From: Protula sp. h YS-2021
Taxonomy: Eukaryota > Annelida > Polychaeta > Sabellida > Serpulidae
Assembly (NCBI GenBank): GCA_949752745.1
Contig: OX457026.1
Span: 23,873,308 to 23,937,307 of the forward strand
Direction: 5' to 3'
Length of the DNA stretch: 64,000 bases
A model generated the notes under the pieces. That model searched no databases. It saw nothing but the letters and a program-made list of their open reading frames with translations, and was not told the DNA's origin. Shown here piece by piece: positions 1-11,522 of this stretch (position 1 is the first letter of the stretch; the number at the start of each line of letters is the position of its first letter). A program made the position numbers and the translations under genes.

Positions 1-118
1 CCTGCAAAATTTGCCATTTTTTCCTTTTTTTCACTTTGCCATTTTTTCCGTTGCCATTATTTCCACTTGCCATATTTTCCGTTGCCATTATTTCCGTTGC
101 CATTTTTTCCGTACCCCG
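1..118. repeat. minisatellite of the word TTGCCATTTTTTCCG
   Basis: Six to seven imperfect copies of a 15-17 bp word (TTGCCATTTTTTCCG and TTGCCATTATTTCC variants) run from the left edge. The array is cut by the window start, so it could be one end of a fold-back element like those at 3.65 and 10.6 kb, whose termini are also made of short repeated words. Confidence 0.75.
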
Positions 119-1023
119 TGTATGTATGTGTGAACATGAATTTGGTTGCTGTGAGGGTCATTTAGGGTCACGGTTACTTTAAAATATTAATGTGATATTT
201 CCAGGGAGATATATTATGATAATCAGAAGACAAAAATAATGGAGAGGGGGGGGGGGGGGGGGACATCCGTCGCCTGTGTGTTCGTATGAATGTACATATG
301 TCAACTTTTAATGTGCTTTTTCCACAACATCACAGTGTAGATAGGATGCCTTGTCGTCACCATATACAAAACGAAAGGGGCAGACGCCAAGGTGTGCTTG
401 TCTGGAATAGCGTACGAGTTGTGTGGTTCGCCTTGTGGTTAAGAGGAGTCATGATGGATAAGGTGTATATCATCGTTGTCCTCGGGAATGGGAGGTAGTG
501 GGAAAATACTTGTTGGATTTTCCATGTACGATCTTGTAGCGACCCAATGCGTGTTCCTTTAAAATTTCTCGCTCCACTTTATCTCTTGCTATTTACCCTT
601 TCGCTTTTACTGAGCGTGCTGCGTGCTGCTCGTTTGCTTGCTTCAGTGAAAATGAGCGTGAGAGACTGACAACGGGGTGAGGGAGATTAAAGTCGGAGCA
701 GGTCAGCCAGTTGACCGGGACCTGAGTATGAGACGGGAGTGAACACAGGTTTCTCGGGAGATAGGCAGACAAGGACTTACGAGGCCGGCAAACAAACTAT
801 TCACTCGCTTTCTCGGAGTAGATGCCGATACCAATCGGGCCGAAACACAAGTTCAAAATAAAATAACCTTTATTTTCTCATTTCTAAATGTCACAATCGT
901 GTGTTTAAAGGTGCTTTTTATTCAAACGATATCGCATTGCCTGGAATGACTGGTAATTAGTCAGTTTGTTTTCATTGTTTAAACTAAGATTGGTATATAT
1001 TTTGAATAGTTGTAGAAGGACAG
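119..1023. other. non-coding stretch with a poly-G tract
   Basis: No coding region is recognised. A pure G run of about 17 lies at about 246-262. The segment 640-850 is less AT-rich and could be untranslated exon of the gene that follows, but nothing confirms it. The last ~30 bases precede a plausible AG acceptor at 1022-1023. Confidence 0.5.
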
Positions 1024-1172
1024 ACAGCAGCTGTGACAGCTGCGTCGGCTGCTCCTACGTTCAGTGGCCCCGTCCCACCAACACCACCCGAGCATGTGGC
1101 AAGAATTTACGAATCGGCCAAGTGGACTAAAGAAGAAGTCCAAGAATGGATTCGGAAATGCGAATTCAACAG
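1024..1172 (+). CDS. internal exon of a SAM/Pointed-like domain gene
   Basis: The open frame runs from an AG acceptor (AAGGACAG) to a GT donor (AG|gtaatt) and leaves a 2-base overhang. It encodes an Ala/Pro-rich linker (VPPTPPEHV) followed by WTKEEVQEWIRKCEFN, which looks like helix 1 of a SAM or Pointed (PNT) protein-interaction domain, where W-x3-V-x2-W is the usual opening. Ets-family regulators carry PNT domains and many scaffold proteins carry SAM. No ETS domain is present here, and the 5' exons lie outside the window or are unrecognised. The family call rests on motif shape only. The exon/intron structure is the stronger evidence, because three consecutive exons are phase-compatible. 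Confidence 0.5.
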
Positions 1173-1593
1173 GTAATTCGAGAATGTGTGAGCGACTCCT
1201 CGTGTGGTTTCCATGAATGTACAACATTTAGGCAAGAGACATTCAGTACACCGACGTTTGAGCCAACGACATTTAGGTCAGCGATATTATGGCCATGACA
1301 TTGTAATTGGTAAGTATATGTGACTTAGCCGAAACCTTCTATTGTCGCTGAGCATGGTACGTAGCCTGAGGTTGGGTTGATTATATTATACAATAGAAGA
1401 CCTGCAGTCATTTCGGTGCGGAACATGCGAGGAAAAGCGAAGCTCCGAAGTAGGAGGGAATACTGGAGTTGCTGTAAAACCACTGTTCCCCTTATGTACT
1501 TATTGTGTATTGATGTTAAAATGGAGGAAAGAAATCAATCTCAAGGATTAAAAGAATGAAGTGTAATGACATGAAATATTTTTGTAATTGCAG

Positions 1594-1675
1594 TATTCTC
1601 AACACAAAATTGCAAACATTACTCAGCTCCATGGACGGGAAACTTCTGGTTGCTTTATGCAATATTAAAACGCGG
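1594..1675 (+). CDS. second visible exon of the SAM/Pointed-like gene
   Basis: Preceded by a good acceptor (TTTTTGTAATTGCAG) and followed by a consensus donor (CGG|gtgagt). Its 82 bases plus the 2-base overhang of the previous exon make whole codons. It reads LNTKLQTLLSSMDGK-LLVALCN, where the MDGK-L-x-A-L step resembles the GKEL-x-x-L core of PNT/SAM domains. It ends in phase 0, matching the next exon. Confidence 0.5.
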
Positions 1676-1988
1676 GTGAGTACAGTACAAACTCGTTATA
1701 ACGATATCGGTTAGAACGACAAACCTTCTCCAACTAAATAATTTTCTGGCTGCGTCTGGTCAGGTCGTTAGTGTGGAGATATACTTGATTGTCCTATCAA
1801 TGATTTGTCTGTGCCCATTAGAGCCATTTGGTACAGTTGCGAGATTTCATTAAATTTTATATTACAAATTAGCAGTATTTATGACTTGGTGAGTTGAAAC
1901 TGAAGCATTCAGAATTAAATTAAGATTTAATCAACTAGAAATGCCTCCTTTTGCACACATGTCATTTATTTCATGTACTTTTACAGGC

Positions 1989-2090
1989 AGCAGACTTCTT
2001 TTACAATCACCTGTATCAGCAATGCGATGCGGATATGTTCCAGCTTGTTTACCTGACAAATGCCCTAGACCAGCTGCCCTAAGTCTGTAA
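1989..2090 (+). CDS. terminal exon of the SAM/Pointed-like gene
   Basis: Acceptor TTTTACAG, then an open frame beginning AADFFYNHLYQQCDAD. The in-frame TAA by coordinate is at 2088-2090; a shifted TAA lies 8 bases earlier at 2080-2082, so the last ~16 residues are uncertain. In either frame the stop falls inside the first unit of the 65-bp satellite that follows. The end of the coding sequence and the satellite therefore share sequence, and the 3' UTR would be made of satellite. Confidence 0.4.
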   Translation, partial: SRLLLQSPVSAMRCGYVPACLPDKCPRPAALSL

Positions 2091-2690
2091 ACAAACACGA
2101 GCAATCGGATTGTTTACCTGACTGACACATTAGACCAGCTACCCTAAGTCTGTAAACAAACACGAACAATCAGATTGTTTACCTGACTGACGCCCTAGAC
2201 CAGCTACCCTAAGTCTGTAAACAAACACGAGCAATCGGATTGTTTACCTGACTGACACATTAGACCAGCTACCCTAAGTCTGTAAACAAACACGAACAAT
2301 CAGATTGTTTACCTGACTGACGCCCTAGACCAGCTACCCTAAGTCTGTAAACAAACACGAGCAATCGGATTGTTTACCTGACTGACGCCCTAAACCAGCT
2401 GCCCTAAGTCTGTAAACAAACACGAACACTCGGCTTGTTTATCTTACTGATGCCCAAAACCAGCTACCTTAAGTTTGTAAACACACCCGAGTGATCGGCT
2501 TGTTGACCTTACTGAAGCACTAGATCACTTACCCAAAACATACCCGATTGATCAGGTTGTTGACCTTATCGATGCGGTAGACCAGTTACCCCAAACACCC
2601 CCAAGTGATTGGGTTGTCTATCTATTGATGCCCCAGACCAGCTTCCTTTAAAGTATAAACAAATCGGGTGATCGCTGTTATGGAAATCAG
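2040..2690. repeat. 65-bp satellite with a 130-bp higher-order unit
   Basis: The block AAGTCTGTAAACAAACACGA recurs at 2081, 2146, 2211, 2276, 2341 and 2406, and degenerates at 2471 and beyond: a strict 65-bp period. Units alternate two variants (ACACATTAGACC with GCAATCGG, and CGCCCTAGACC with AACAATCAG). As a result 2101-2230 and 2231-2360 are identical 130-bp dimers. Copies decay towards 2690. The first copy overlaps the end of the preceding coding exon. Confidence 0.9.
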
Positions 2691-3650
2691 TTCTATTCAG
2701 ATTACAAAACAACTTCTATTCTCACGTATCACAAGAAGATTATGAAGACAAGGAAGAATTTATAGCAAAGCAAGGCAACTACTCTTAAGATTTCCGTTAA
2801 TGGGTATTCCCATTGAAAAAGACTAAAAACAACGGAAGAAGATGGTCTTAATTGGCGTTGTCATTAGCCAGCAATCATCACATTTTTTTTTGGGGGGGGG
2901 GGCGCTTGATGATAAAATGATAGGTGCCTGCTGAAAAGTCTAAGACCGATCCATCCGCGTGACGCAATATTTGTCGTCAGGTTTTCTTGTCAGGTGGGAT
3001 TCCGAATAGGACCAGCTCATTACGTCACATATGAGCAGCGTAAAGAACTCGTTACGCGACAGTCAGATCTGTCATTATTTCTGTGGATATAATCTCACGT
3101 GTGAACCTTCAGAGCTTCTCTGGGAAAGTGTTATCTGTGATTTTTTTTTTCAGTGATATCACTTGATCCGTCCTCATGTTTTAAAATATAACAAGGTGCT
3201 TTCTGACCTGTACAGCTGTAATTAGGGATTTCTTTGGTGTCCTGTTACTTATTTATATTCCATATCATTTTATTTACTTGTATATTTTGTATCTACTTTA
3301 AAACGGCCAAATTTAGCTTTTACATATTTTTAAGCATTTCAAGTGTGATTCTGTTTTTGAGTTCACAACATAAAGTTTACTTTAGGTTGGTTTGGGTTGG
3401 GTTAGGGTAGTTTAAAATACATCATTATTTTTGAAATAAGACAAACTTCGAAGTGACGACACATTAAAGTGTTTCATGACTAAACACCAAGGTTCATGCA
3501 CCAGAAATAGTGGAAGGCAGTTATCGGCACTTCAGAAGTACTAGTACGTATGTACTTATTAGTGGGTTGCGTTTTATTGCGGTTTTTATGAGCAAAAAGT
3601 CGGGATTAGTCAAAGAAGCTAAAGGACTTGGGTCATGTGTTTGTAGGGGT
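2691..3650. other. non-coding, nothing recognised
   Basis: AT-rich sequence with homopolymers (T8 then G10 near 2883-2902; T10 near 3141). A GGTTGG/GGTTAGGG-type stretch lies near 3387-3410. No supported ORF, RNA gene or repeat match within the window. Confidence 0.5.
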
Positions 3651-3651
3651 G

Positions 3652-4428
3652 TCCAGACAGAAGGACCTTGGACGAAAGGGTCTTGGACATAAGGGCCTTT
3701 CCTAAAACGGCCTTTCCCAAAAAGGCCTTTCCCAAAACGGCCCTAAATGAAAAGTTGGACAAAAGGGACTTGAGGATTTTTTCTAGGATTTTGAGTTTTA
3801 ATTATTTAATAAAATATGTAATAAAATAACAAGTAAAAAAAAAACAAACTTCATTGTGTTTTTAAAGATAACTGCTCTTGAGATTTCCGAAGCCCTGTGC
3901 CACAGGATAATCCCTGTTTGTACCAATCACTGCCTTGATGTTTTACTCATTGTAAAGACTTTTTCACGTATTTCTCATCACTGTCTTTAGATGCAAGATT
4001 TCGGAGTCATTGTGCCACAAAAGATAATCTCTGTCCTTTGTTTCGTTCCTTTGCACTGTCCTGGTTAAACACACGCGCTAAGCCGGATGATGTTGGCGTG
4101 TCAGTGTCTTGCCGAATTCTGAATTTGAGGTCTTTATTTGAACTGTGACCAACAGCAATGGATATAAGACCAAGTAATAAAGGACAGCCAAAAATTTGTC
4201 CCGATGAATCAGGCAATAAAATCAATAAAGTTTGTTTTTGGAGTTGTATTAAATAAGTAAAAAAAATAAAAATAACTTTGAGGACCATATCGAAAAAAAT
4301 TTCTCAAGGCCCTTTTGTCCAAGTTTTCATTTAGGGCCGTTTTGGGTAAGGCCCTTTTGGAAAAAGCCGTTTTGGGAAAGGTCCTTATGTCCAAGACCCT
4401 TTTGTCCTGGGCCCTTCTGTCCTGGATT
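3652..4428. mobile_element. fold-back MITE with word-repeat terminal inverted repeats
   Basis: The left end (3652 to about 3775: TCCAGACAGAAGGACC, then repeated AAAGGGTC / AAAACGGCC words) is the reverse complement of the right end (about 4300-4428: words CCCTTTTGTCC and GGCCGTTTTGGG). Arms are about 120 bp, and each is built from 5-7 copies of an ~18-bp degenerate word. The ~500-bp centre has no convincing ORF; small ORFs there are in AT-rich DNA. No transposase is seen, so the element is non-autonomous. No target duplication is certain. Confidence 0.8.
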
Positions 4429-4997
4429 CGTTTGTATGTATTTGTACATGTACATTGGTCTTGTAAAAAAAGAAACTTGTTGCTTTTGACATCGGTAAAA
4501 AATGACTGACTGTCATCCGTTGTTTATTGGAGTTATAAACTAGGTTCATTATTCGTCCTCATGTACCCGTTTATCAAGCCCCCTTTTTATCACGTATCAA
4601 GCTCCCTGATTTTGGCTGGAGGCCCCAAATATTTTCCTGATATATATATATTTGGCTGGAGGCCCACTTTTCGCTCGGCCCTCTGGATTCTTCTCGAGCC
4701 CGGAATGCCTTACAAAAAAAAAAAAAATTCCAGTCTCGAGATTTTAATTGGATTCATACTTAGACTCGAGCTTCTGTGGGCAAAGATAAAAGTATTTGTC
4801 TGTGATATTATCTGATGTCGTTTTTGGCGATTTTACCAGGCTTGAGGAGACAGCATGCGGTAGTCAGTTTGAACCTCTTTCCTTTAATTTCAATACATAA
4901 CAAAGCTTAGACTCGTCGGAAATCTTGATTTTTTTATGCAGTCCAATTGTTTTTTTTACTCTATCAACAGGTCGTCCATGAAGTACAGACGGGGTGA
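4429..4997. other. non-coding, short duplication only
   Basis: The phrase TTTGGCTGGAGGCCC occurs twice (about 4610 and 4650), a ~40-bp local duplication. Homopolymers A13 (about 4714) and T8 are present. No gene is recognised. Confidence 0.45.
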
Positions 4998-5248
4998 GGG
5001 GTTGTGGTCGGGGGGGGGGGGCGTTTCTATTTTAGTGTACGGATCTATGAATCGATTTTGCTTGTTTGTGTTATAATGGGGATAGATCCTGGTGCAGTCG
5101 TGCTTTGTATGGGATTCGAGCACCGGTTCGTTCACAGGCCTTCCACGCATGCTCGAATCCCATGAAAAGCACTCAGCCACGTGATCTATCCCTCTATTAT
5201 ACGTGCTTCCCGGATCCCCCCCCCCCCCCCCCTGCCGTCACACCGTTG
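4998..5248. mobile_element. short palindromic (fold-back) element with G-run and C-run arms
   Basis: A perfect 14-bp inverted pair ATGGGATTCGAGCA (5109-5122) and TGCTCGAATCCCAT (5150-5163) sits inside a longer imperfect palindrome. ATAATGGGGATAGATC (about 5073) pairs with GATCTATCCCTCTATTAT (about 5182). Further out a poly-G run (about 5010-5021) faces a poly-C run (about 5217-5231). The total is about 250 bp, all inverted repeat, as expected for a small MITE or cruciform-forming repeat. No ORF. Confidence 0.7.
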
Positions 5249-6639
5249 AGATACCAAATTTGTTACGGTTCTGTCCGCATGACGACTCAGCAGTGTTTGA
5301 GTGCCGCCAGAAAAAGTGTCCATATGAGGACATGTCTAACTGTGGTACTTTGTTTTAAGCAATAGTAAGAAAAAAAACTGTCATGATTGAGAAGAAATGA
5401 TAGGAGTGGAGCGATTGAAAAGATTTGAGAGGAGTGGAGCGTGAGAGGGCATCTTCCACTGACCTGCAGTGTTTCTCTTAGTCCGATGCAGCGGTTGTCT
5501 ACCCGAGAAAAAAAATGGTCATAAACTTTTGCGCTCGGCCCTTCGTCGCTTTCATTTTCTTTCCGGAAATACTTTCGAGGATTCTTGGTCCACAAAATTT
5601 GTAAAAAGAAAAGTTCGTGAAAATCAGGATCAGAAACAGTACTACATTTTCTTCCTTTCTGCAGTTGTTTCTCTCCTAAACATAACAGACTATTGACTGA
5701 TGCAGGTTTTTTTTATAGTCATGTTCTTCAGTCAATATCCCAATATGCTGAAGTCTACTCGAGCGATCACTCGGCTCCACTCGGCCCTTATGTTTCATTA
5801 CCGCGGGAACAGGATGAATGTCACTTGATGCGTGAACGAAGTGCCATCACTTTTTGCTGCCCCATTTGATATTGGAGATCGAGATATCTACACGTTATAT
5901 GGTATTACAAGAAATGTTAATATTATATAGTATTGTGGTTGCATGTTTATGTTTTTCTCTCCTGCAAGAGTTTGATCTGCCTTTGAGTTAATTTTATTCT
6001 TACATTGTATTGATGAGATTTTAATTTATACACGCGTGTGACCTGCCGTTATATTGTAGCCAGCTTCTGTATTCAGGAGCACCAGTTTGCTGTTTGTGCG
6101 ATCATTTGAATGACTAAAACTTTATATTCTTCAGTTTTTTCTATACATCTGTTATTATGGTTATCATATTTAATATTTCTGAGTGAAAAAAGAACGCGCT
6201 TACATCAAACTGAAGCTATACGAGTCAAAATGTACCCGGGGTGAATTACACCCGGACGAAAACGCTGCTCTACTTGCTGCATTGTTTTGGTTTGGTTTGA
6301 ATACGTTTTCTTTTAAACCAACTGTAATAAAAAATATTAAACATTTCTTAATCTTTTCTTTGCTTCGTTATTAAATAAAGAATGCAATCCCAGCTGTGAC
6401 TGGCGTCATTATCGTTAAATGTTCGCGTTTATCTCCCCGTAGCGAATCACAAGCTGAATGTTTTTGAAATATAAAAAAAAACCCGGATCGATATAACATT
6501 TTAGAATTACTTCATATTTAGTCAAGCTCAATAATCTGAGACAAACTGTAGGGTATAATAATTGGTTCGACAGTAGCAGTAACCTGAAGTGGTAAAACTG
6601 AATCAGTGCCGCATACAGATGTTCATTCATAATCATATA
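5249..6639. other. non-coding, nothing recognised
   Basis: AT-rich. ORFs up to about 100 codons occur on both strands at 5287-5700 but overlap one another and show no domain, codon bias or splice context. No RNA gene is seen. Confidence 0.45.
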
Positions 6640-7838
6640 CAGTAAAACCTCCATAAACCCAACACCAACGGAACTGAGCTAATTCGTCCAATCTATTGGT
6701 GTCCGGTATATTGAGGGTCCCTCGTTTGCCACACTTCAACGCAGCATCACCATGTTTTTGCTGTACAAAGGAATTATGCATTTCACTCTCAAATTTTTCG
6801 CAATGACAAAATGCAGCGAAAAGCGCGCTCCTTCCCCCGCGTAAAATACGCAATATATGCAAAAATTTATCTTTTTTTTTTTTTTTTTGTTTCCCCCCCC
6901 CACCCCCCACCCCCATGGAATTCGATTTCTTTTAGCAAATATTTACACATTAAAATGTGGTTTGTTGTTTAATCGAGTACTGATAACACTTACTTGTCGT
7001 CCGTTTCAGTACTTTGCGTACATCCAGATTCCGGTGACGTTTTTTAATCGTCTCTGGCTATAGTTAATCTAATATGGAACGCTTCAAACTCCTGTTTTGA
7101 CCTACTCTGGTGTGACCCTAACAATGGCTAAAGCTAGTCACCCCACCCACACCGCCTTCACTGTAAAAATATTTTTATGACGATCTCCGATCAATTCCTT
7201 TTAAAAGATGTTATGCATGGGAAATTACAAACATCTGTGTGCAGTGTCGGGAAGAGCGGGGGGGGGGGGGGGGGGGTCTGCGGGGAATTTTCTCCGAGAC
7301 CTGCATAGGAGTGCTCTAAAGACCAACTCCATTTCATCCATGTTAGTTAAATATGTTCTTTGATTCGCATCTATCAGAAATGGATGTAATGTTTCTGTCC
7401 AGTTTTTGACCAAATCCAAATGAATTCGTGTCCCTAACCACATAAGGACCGAAATTTGATGTCATTGCTTTATCAAACTTATGATTATTATCAAACCATC
7501 CATGCGTTATGACTCTTAACTAGGTGTCGATGCCATAAAACGATTGGATTATGCGATGGCGTTGTGCTGCTCCGGCTGAAAATAAAGGCAAACAGTACGT
7601 GTTCAGGTGCACAAATACCACGGTCTTATCTAAAGCGTCCGATATATCAGGGTTCTTTATACAGTAAAGATTCCATTTGATACCACACCCTGTATCCAGT
7701 GTTCGGAACAGTGAGATGTCCGGTTTATTGAGGCTTCTTTATTACGAAAATGAATGAAAAACAGAAAGGGACTAAAACAATCTGTTCGGTGTTTCAAGTT
7801 GTCCGGTTTATTGAGGGTGTCCGGTTCTGAGTTTTACT
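6640..7838. mobile_element. pogo/Tigger-like non-autonomous DNA transposon remnant
   Basis: The left end CAGTAAAACCTCCATAAACC sits next to a TA and resembles the CAGT(A)-AAACCTC-type termini of Tigger/pogo elements. Just inside is GTCCGGTATATTGAGGG. The right end contains GTCCGGTTTATTGAGGGTGT and finishes ...GAGTTTTACT, the inverted counterpart. A third terminus-like sequence (CAGTAAAGATTCC at 7662, then TGTCCGGTTTATTGAGG near 7717) suggests a nested or duplicated end. No transposase frame remains. A poly-T/poly-C tract (6872-6913) and a G run (7258-7276) lie inside. Confidence 0.65.
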
Positions 7839-9174
7839 CAATTGTCTAGGACACGTGAAATTCTGTCGTACGTTCAGTACCATCCAGAGAAATGCCGTTC
7901 AGTGGCTATTCGAATTTCGCCTGAATGCTAATTTCACCTGGTGACTACTTGATTACATATGTCTAATTCAAAAGAAACACACTTGTTCATTTTTTTCTTA
8001 TTCCTCCTCCTTCTTGCTGTTATTTAAAAGTCAATCACAATGGCAAAATTCCATAGATCGTTTGGCAGAGTCTTATATTTTGACATATTGTCCAAAAATA
8101 CATCAATAAATCAATCCCGTGGGACGATCACATTAAGTTTCAATTCGGAAATCAAATTTTCACTTGTTTCCAACAGCTGTTGATACTGGATTGTTTAGTC
8201 TATGATAGTTACACAGAAATCAAGCACGCTTCTCCTGCTTTGCCCCAACCGATCTACTGCCCATACAGTCGTCCATATAGTTATTATTTCAACTAGAGCA
8301 GCTGTGCGGATTTACAGTGTGTTCCACTCCTAACAATGCGGCACATAAGCCATTGTCTGTTAGAATTCATTCACACCATATATGACGTCATTTCTGGTTC
8401 ATATGCCCAAAGTGTACACACCATATAACAGTGTAAGAGCAGTTTTGCTTGAAAACTGCCTGTGCCTAGCTGTTAGTAATGACACATCAAATACGTTTTT
8501 AGAGATAATTCGATATTTGTTCGCAACCAACCTCAATCTCATTATACTTAATTGGTGGTCAATTTAACATACATACAATGCCTGACTTTTTGACAAATGC
8601 TTAAAAACGCAATCACACATGCCTTCCTATTGTGATGCACTAAAATTTAATTGCCAGGGTTTCGGATGTCTTATATCTCCCGATATAAGCCTGAAATTGG
8701 TTATAAAGAACGACTTGATTGTAACCCGTTTGAAATCAACACTCCACGTTAAACTGCTCATGCAAAGAGGCTTAAGTGGTTCAGCGAAAAGTGCCTTCAT
8801 GAAATAATTACTGAGTAACACCGAACAAATAAGTAAATAGTAACAAAGTATACAGCACTACTAACAACTGGCAGTAAGGAATGGGATGATGCCTCTTCAC
8901 CAGACTCTCCCGACCATTTAATGTTTTACACCATGGGTATCCCTAAAATGTGCGCTGGATGAAAAGCTTGTTTACAAAATTGTCTTAACACTGACATCAC
9001 TGATGACACGTCGATGTCTTCGAGAGAACAACGCGTCTGCTGCGCCCTTCCTTTCACTATCTTTTTCAAGGGATGACAGAAAGACTCAATGGACGATAAT
9101 TTTGATTCGCGTGATAGGTTATTTGACCATTGCATTTGCTGGAGCAATCGGATTGAAGGTCAATCCCCTGCTTA
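7839..9174. other. non-coding, nothing recognised
   Basis: Mixed-composition sequence. Short ORFs at 8382-8821 overlap on both strands with no recognisable product. Confidence 0.45.
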
Positions 9175-9262
9175 GCACTCCTGGATGGATCCGAACCTGG
9201 GACTTCGGGATAACCAGACCACCTATCTAACCAGCTGAGACAGTCGTCACGATACTTCGCTA
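9175..9262 (-). repeat. tRNA-derived SINE head or tRNA pseudogene
   Basis: Read on the minus strand, TCTCAGCTGGTTAGATAGG matches the tRNA D-arm/box A. About 30 bases on, GGTTCGGATCC matches box B (consensus GGTTCGANNCC), with the spacing of a tRNA internal promoter. The acceptor stem does not pair well and the sequence runs on without a clean 3' end. A degenerate tRNA-headed SINE is therefore more likely than a working tRNA. Confidence 0.65.
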
Positions 9263-10480
9263 ACTGTTCATCCACTTCGTAGCCGATTTAAGATTTCTTT
9301 GAGAATATTTTATTGCAATGGACCCAGAATTGTACAGGAGCATAGGTGTCAAGGTGAAAAAATAATAAAATCACTATTTGTGAACGTAATATTTTGTACT
9401 GTCGAAAGCACTTTTCAAATTTTCAACTGGCGAGCCTTATTTTTGTGTCGTCTACCTCAGGTTGGGAATGAAAACCAATAAATTTAACATGTTTCAACAG
9501 TTAAATGTTTTGCATTCATTCCAACATTACAATTATTTCAAATGATATTTCTATGTAACTCAGAATCCCGCCATATGTCTTTTGACAGAACACATTGTGA
9601 GATATCTATTTGAAAGTAAATTAATAATGGGCCTGGAGAGAGAAACGATGCTAAAATCGGCATTTACGAGCACGGAATTAGCAATAATTTTTTATTTTTC
9701 ATAAAAGTGAAATCTACGAAAATGAGTTGTTAGTGATAGTTTATAACACTAAAGAATGTTTTGCAAAAATAATAAAACGAATAAATAAATTAAAAAAGAA
9801 TATTATAAACCAACTGGTCAGCCAGAAGATTAAAAAATAAACAAAATTTTTCTTTACGTAATTATAATAATGGCAATCATAACTTGTGCAGTCACAGAAA
9901 TATGCTATTTCTGGTAATTTGTACTTTACTGGACTGTGTCACACATACTGGGCCACAGCTGTTGACGTAATCTGGAGATCTAGTGAAAGAAGGTGTGTTT
10001 GACCATGGCTCTACTAAATCATTAAAACCTGTTTTATGGAATGATATTTCAGTTTAATTCATTACTTGCAATATATGGTACGGGGCTGTTTAGCAAGGCT
10101 GAATGCCTTCCGCTGGCTGTTAATATTCTATAAATATTTGCCTAACTTTTTTCGACAAAGCAAACGCATCAAGATGCTTCACATGTGGCAAAAATCTTTA
10201 CAGAATGAGTTGAGATAAAACATGCAAACATTTTAGTGCAACAACGGATTATATTAAAGCAAACAGGGGCGAGAAAGAATTTAATGCAACAACGGATTAC
10301 ATGAAAGTAAACAGGGACACTCTTTATGGATAGAGGTTGGTTTTAATTTATTTCACTTAATTCAATGGATATAAAAATAAAAGTAGCATAAAAATATGTG
10401 TAAGCGCAGTGATTACAATAATGTCTCGCTTATCCACCTTGATTAGAACTCCAGCGATATTAGTTTATTATTAATATTAT
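9263..10480. other. non-coding, one ~50-bp tandem duplication
   Basis: At 10238-10318 a ~50-bp unit (GCAACAACGGATTA, then AAAG-AAACAGGG) is duplicated in tandem. Otherwise very AT-rich with no coding signal. Confidence 0.5.
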
Positions 10481-10512
10481 TACTACTACTACTAGTAGTA
10501 GTAGTAGTATGT
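10481..10512. repeat. self-complementary trinucleotide run (TAC)n-(TAG)n
   Basis: Five ACT/TAC triplets pass directly into five TAG triplets, making a perfect ~30-bp palindrome that can fold into one hairpin. Confidence 0.85.
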
Positions 10513-10616
10513 GCGTTATGCTAATGGCTTTATAGTAGGTTGTTCTTTGTCGAGTGCAAAACACACGTAACATCTTTCACTTAAAGTAATATATAAGCAA
10601 GTGCTCCATTTTCAAA

Positions 10617-11522
10617 ATGGGTCTAGGACAGTTGCCCACCGACTATTACAGCGCGAACAATTGCCGCATTGGGACTATTACTTACGGGCTATTGCCGCAT
10701 AGGACAATTACCTACTTTTTGTAAAAATCACAATCTTCTGTACAATTTTATTACCACCCTAATAAATTACTACTATTTTTCTACTTTTAAGCTGTAAATA
10801 TTCAATATCAAAGTAAGCTGTGAAATTCTATCAAATGCCCAACTTAAAACTACAGTTATTGCTTCCTGAAATGCAAATATTCGATCAATGTCCAGTTTTA
10901 AACTACTCTAAAATACATTTATTTTACTTTATGAAATCACAGTTTTGGTCTACATATGAACGTTGTGTATAAACCACGTAGGAAACCCATAATATGTCTA
11001 TTGGCAAAGTCATACACAATGATAGAAATGCGATGAGCGTTTTGGCGATAAATTCGTCTCGGTCGTGACGCCTTGTGATTTCCTAAGATTTGGGTCATTA
11101 TTATGTTTGCCATAGTATGCTCCTTCTTCAAGACTATCTACTCCAGACGTAAATTTAAGTTCTCCAGAAATTTAATTGCAGTTGTCGTTAATTGCATATA
11201 ACTACCGATTGCTATTTTCATAGATTAGTAGATTGCACTTAACGATGTGTACTCATTTCATATCACAGACATAAAAGAACATCACCAACACCATTGATCG
11301 CTGTAAAGGCATCTGAAAGGTTCTTTAATCTTTCAGTATCACAAGCATGAAAGAAAAGGAAAGTAAAAACTTAAAAAAAAAATATTAAAAAATAGAAATA
11401 TATATATTTTTTGCAAAAAGTAGGGTATTGTCCTATGCGGCAATAGCCCGTGCGGAATTTTTCCCAATGAGGCAATTGTCCACATGGCAATAGTTCGTGC
11501 GGCAATTGTTCTGTTCCCTTTC
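10617..11522. mobile_element. fold-back MITE with GCCGCA-word terminal inverted repeats
   Basis: The left arm, 10617-10722, carries words such as GAACAATTGCCGCATTGGG and GGGCTATTGCCGCATAGGAC. It is the inverted match of the right arm, about 11413-11522, with the same words reversed (GTCCTATGCGGCAATAGCCC). The innermost CTACTTTTTG / CAAAAAGTAG also pairs. Arms are ~105 bp of degenerate 17-20 bp words around a ~690-bp AT-rich centre without a transposase. A partial relative (TCTAGGACAGTTG, GACAATTGCCCC) lies near 61530-61575. Confidence 0.8.
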
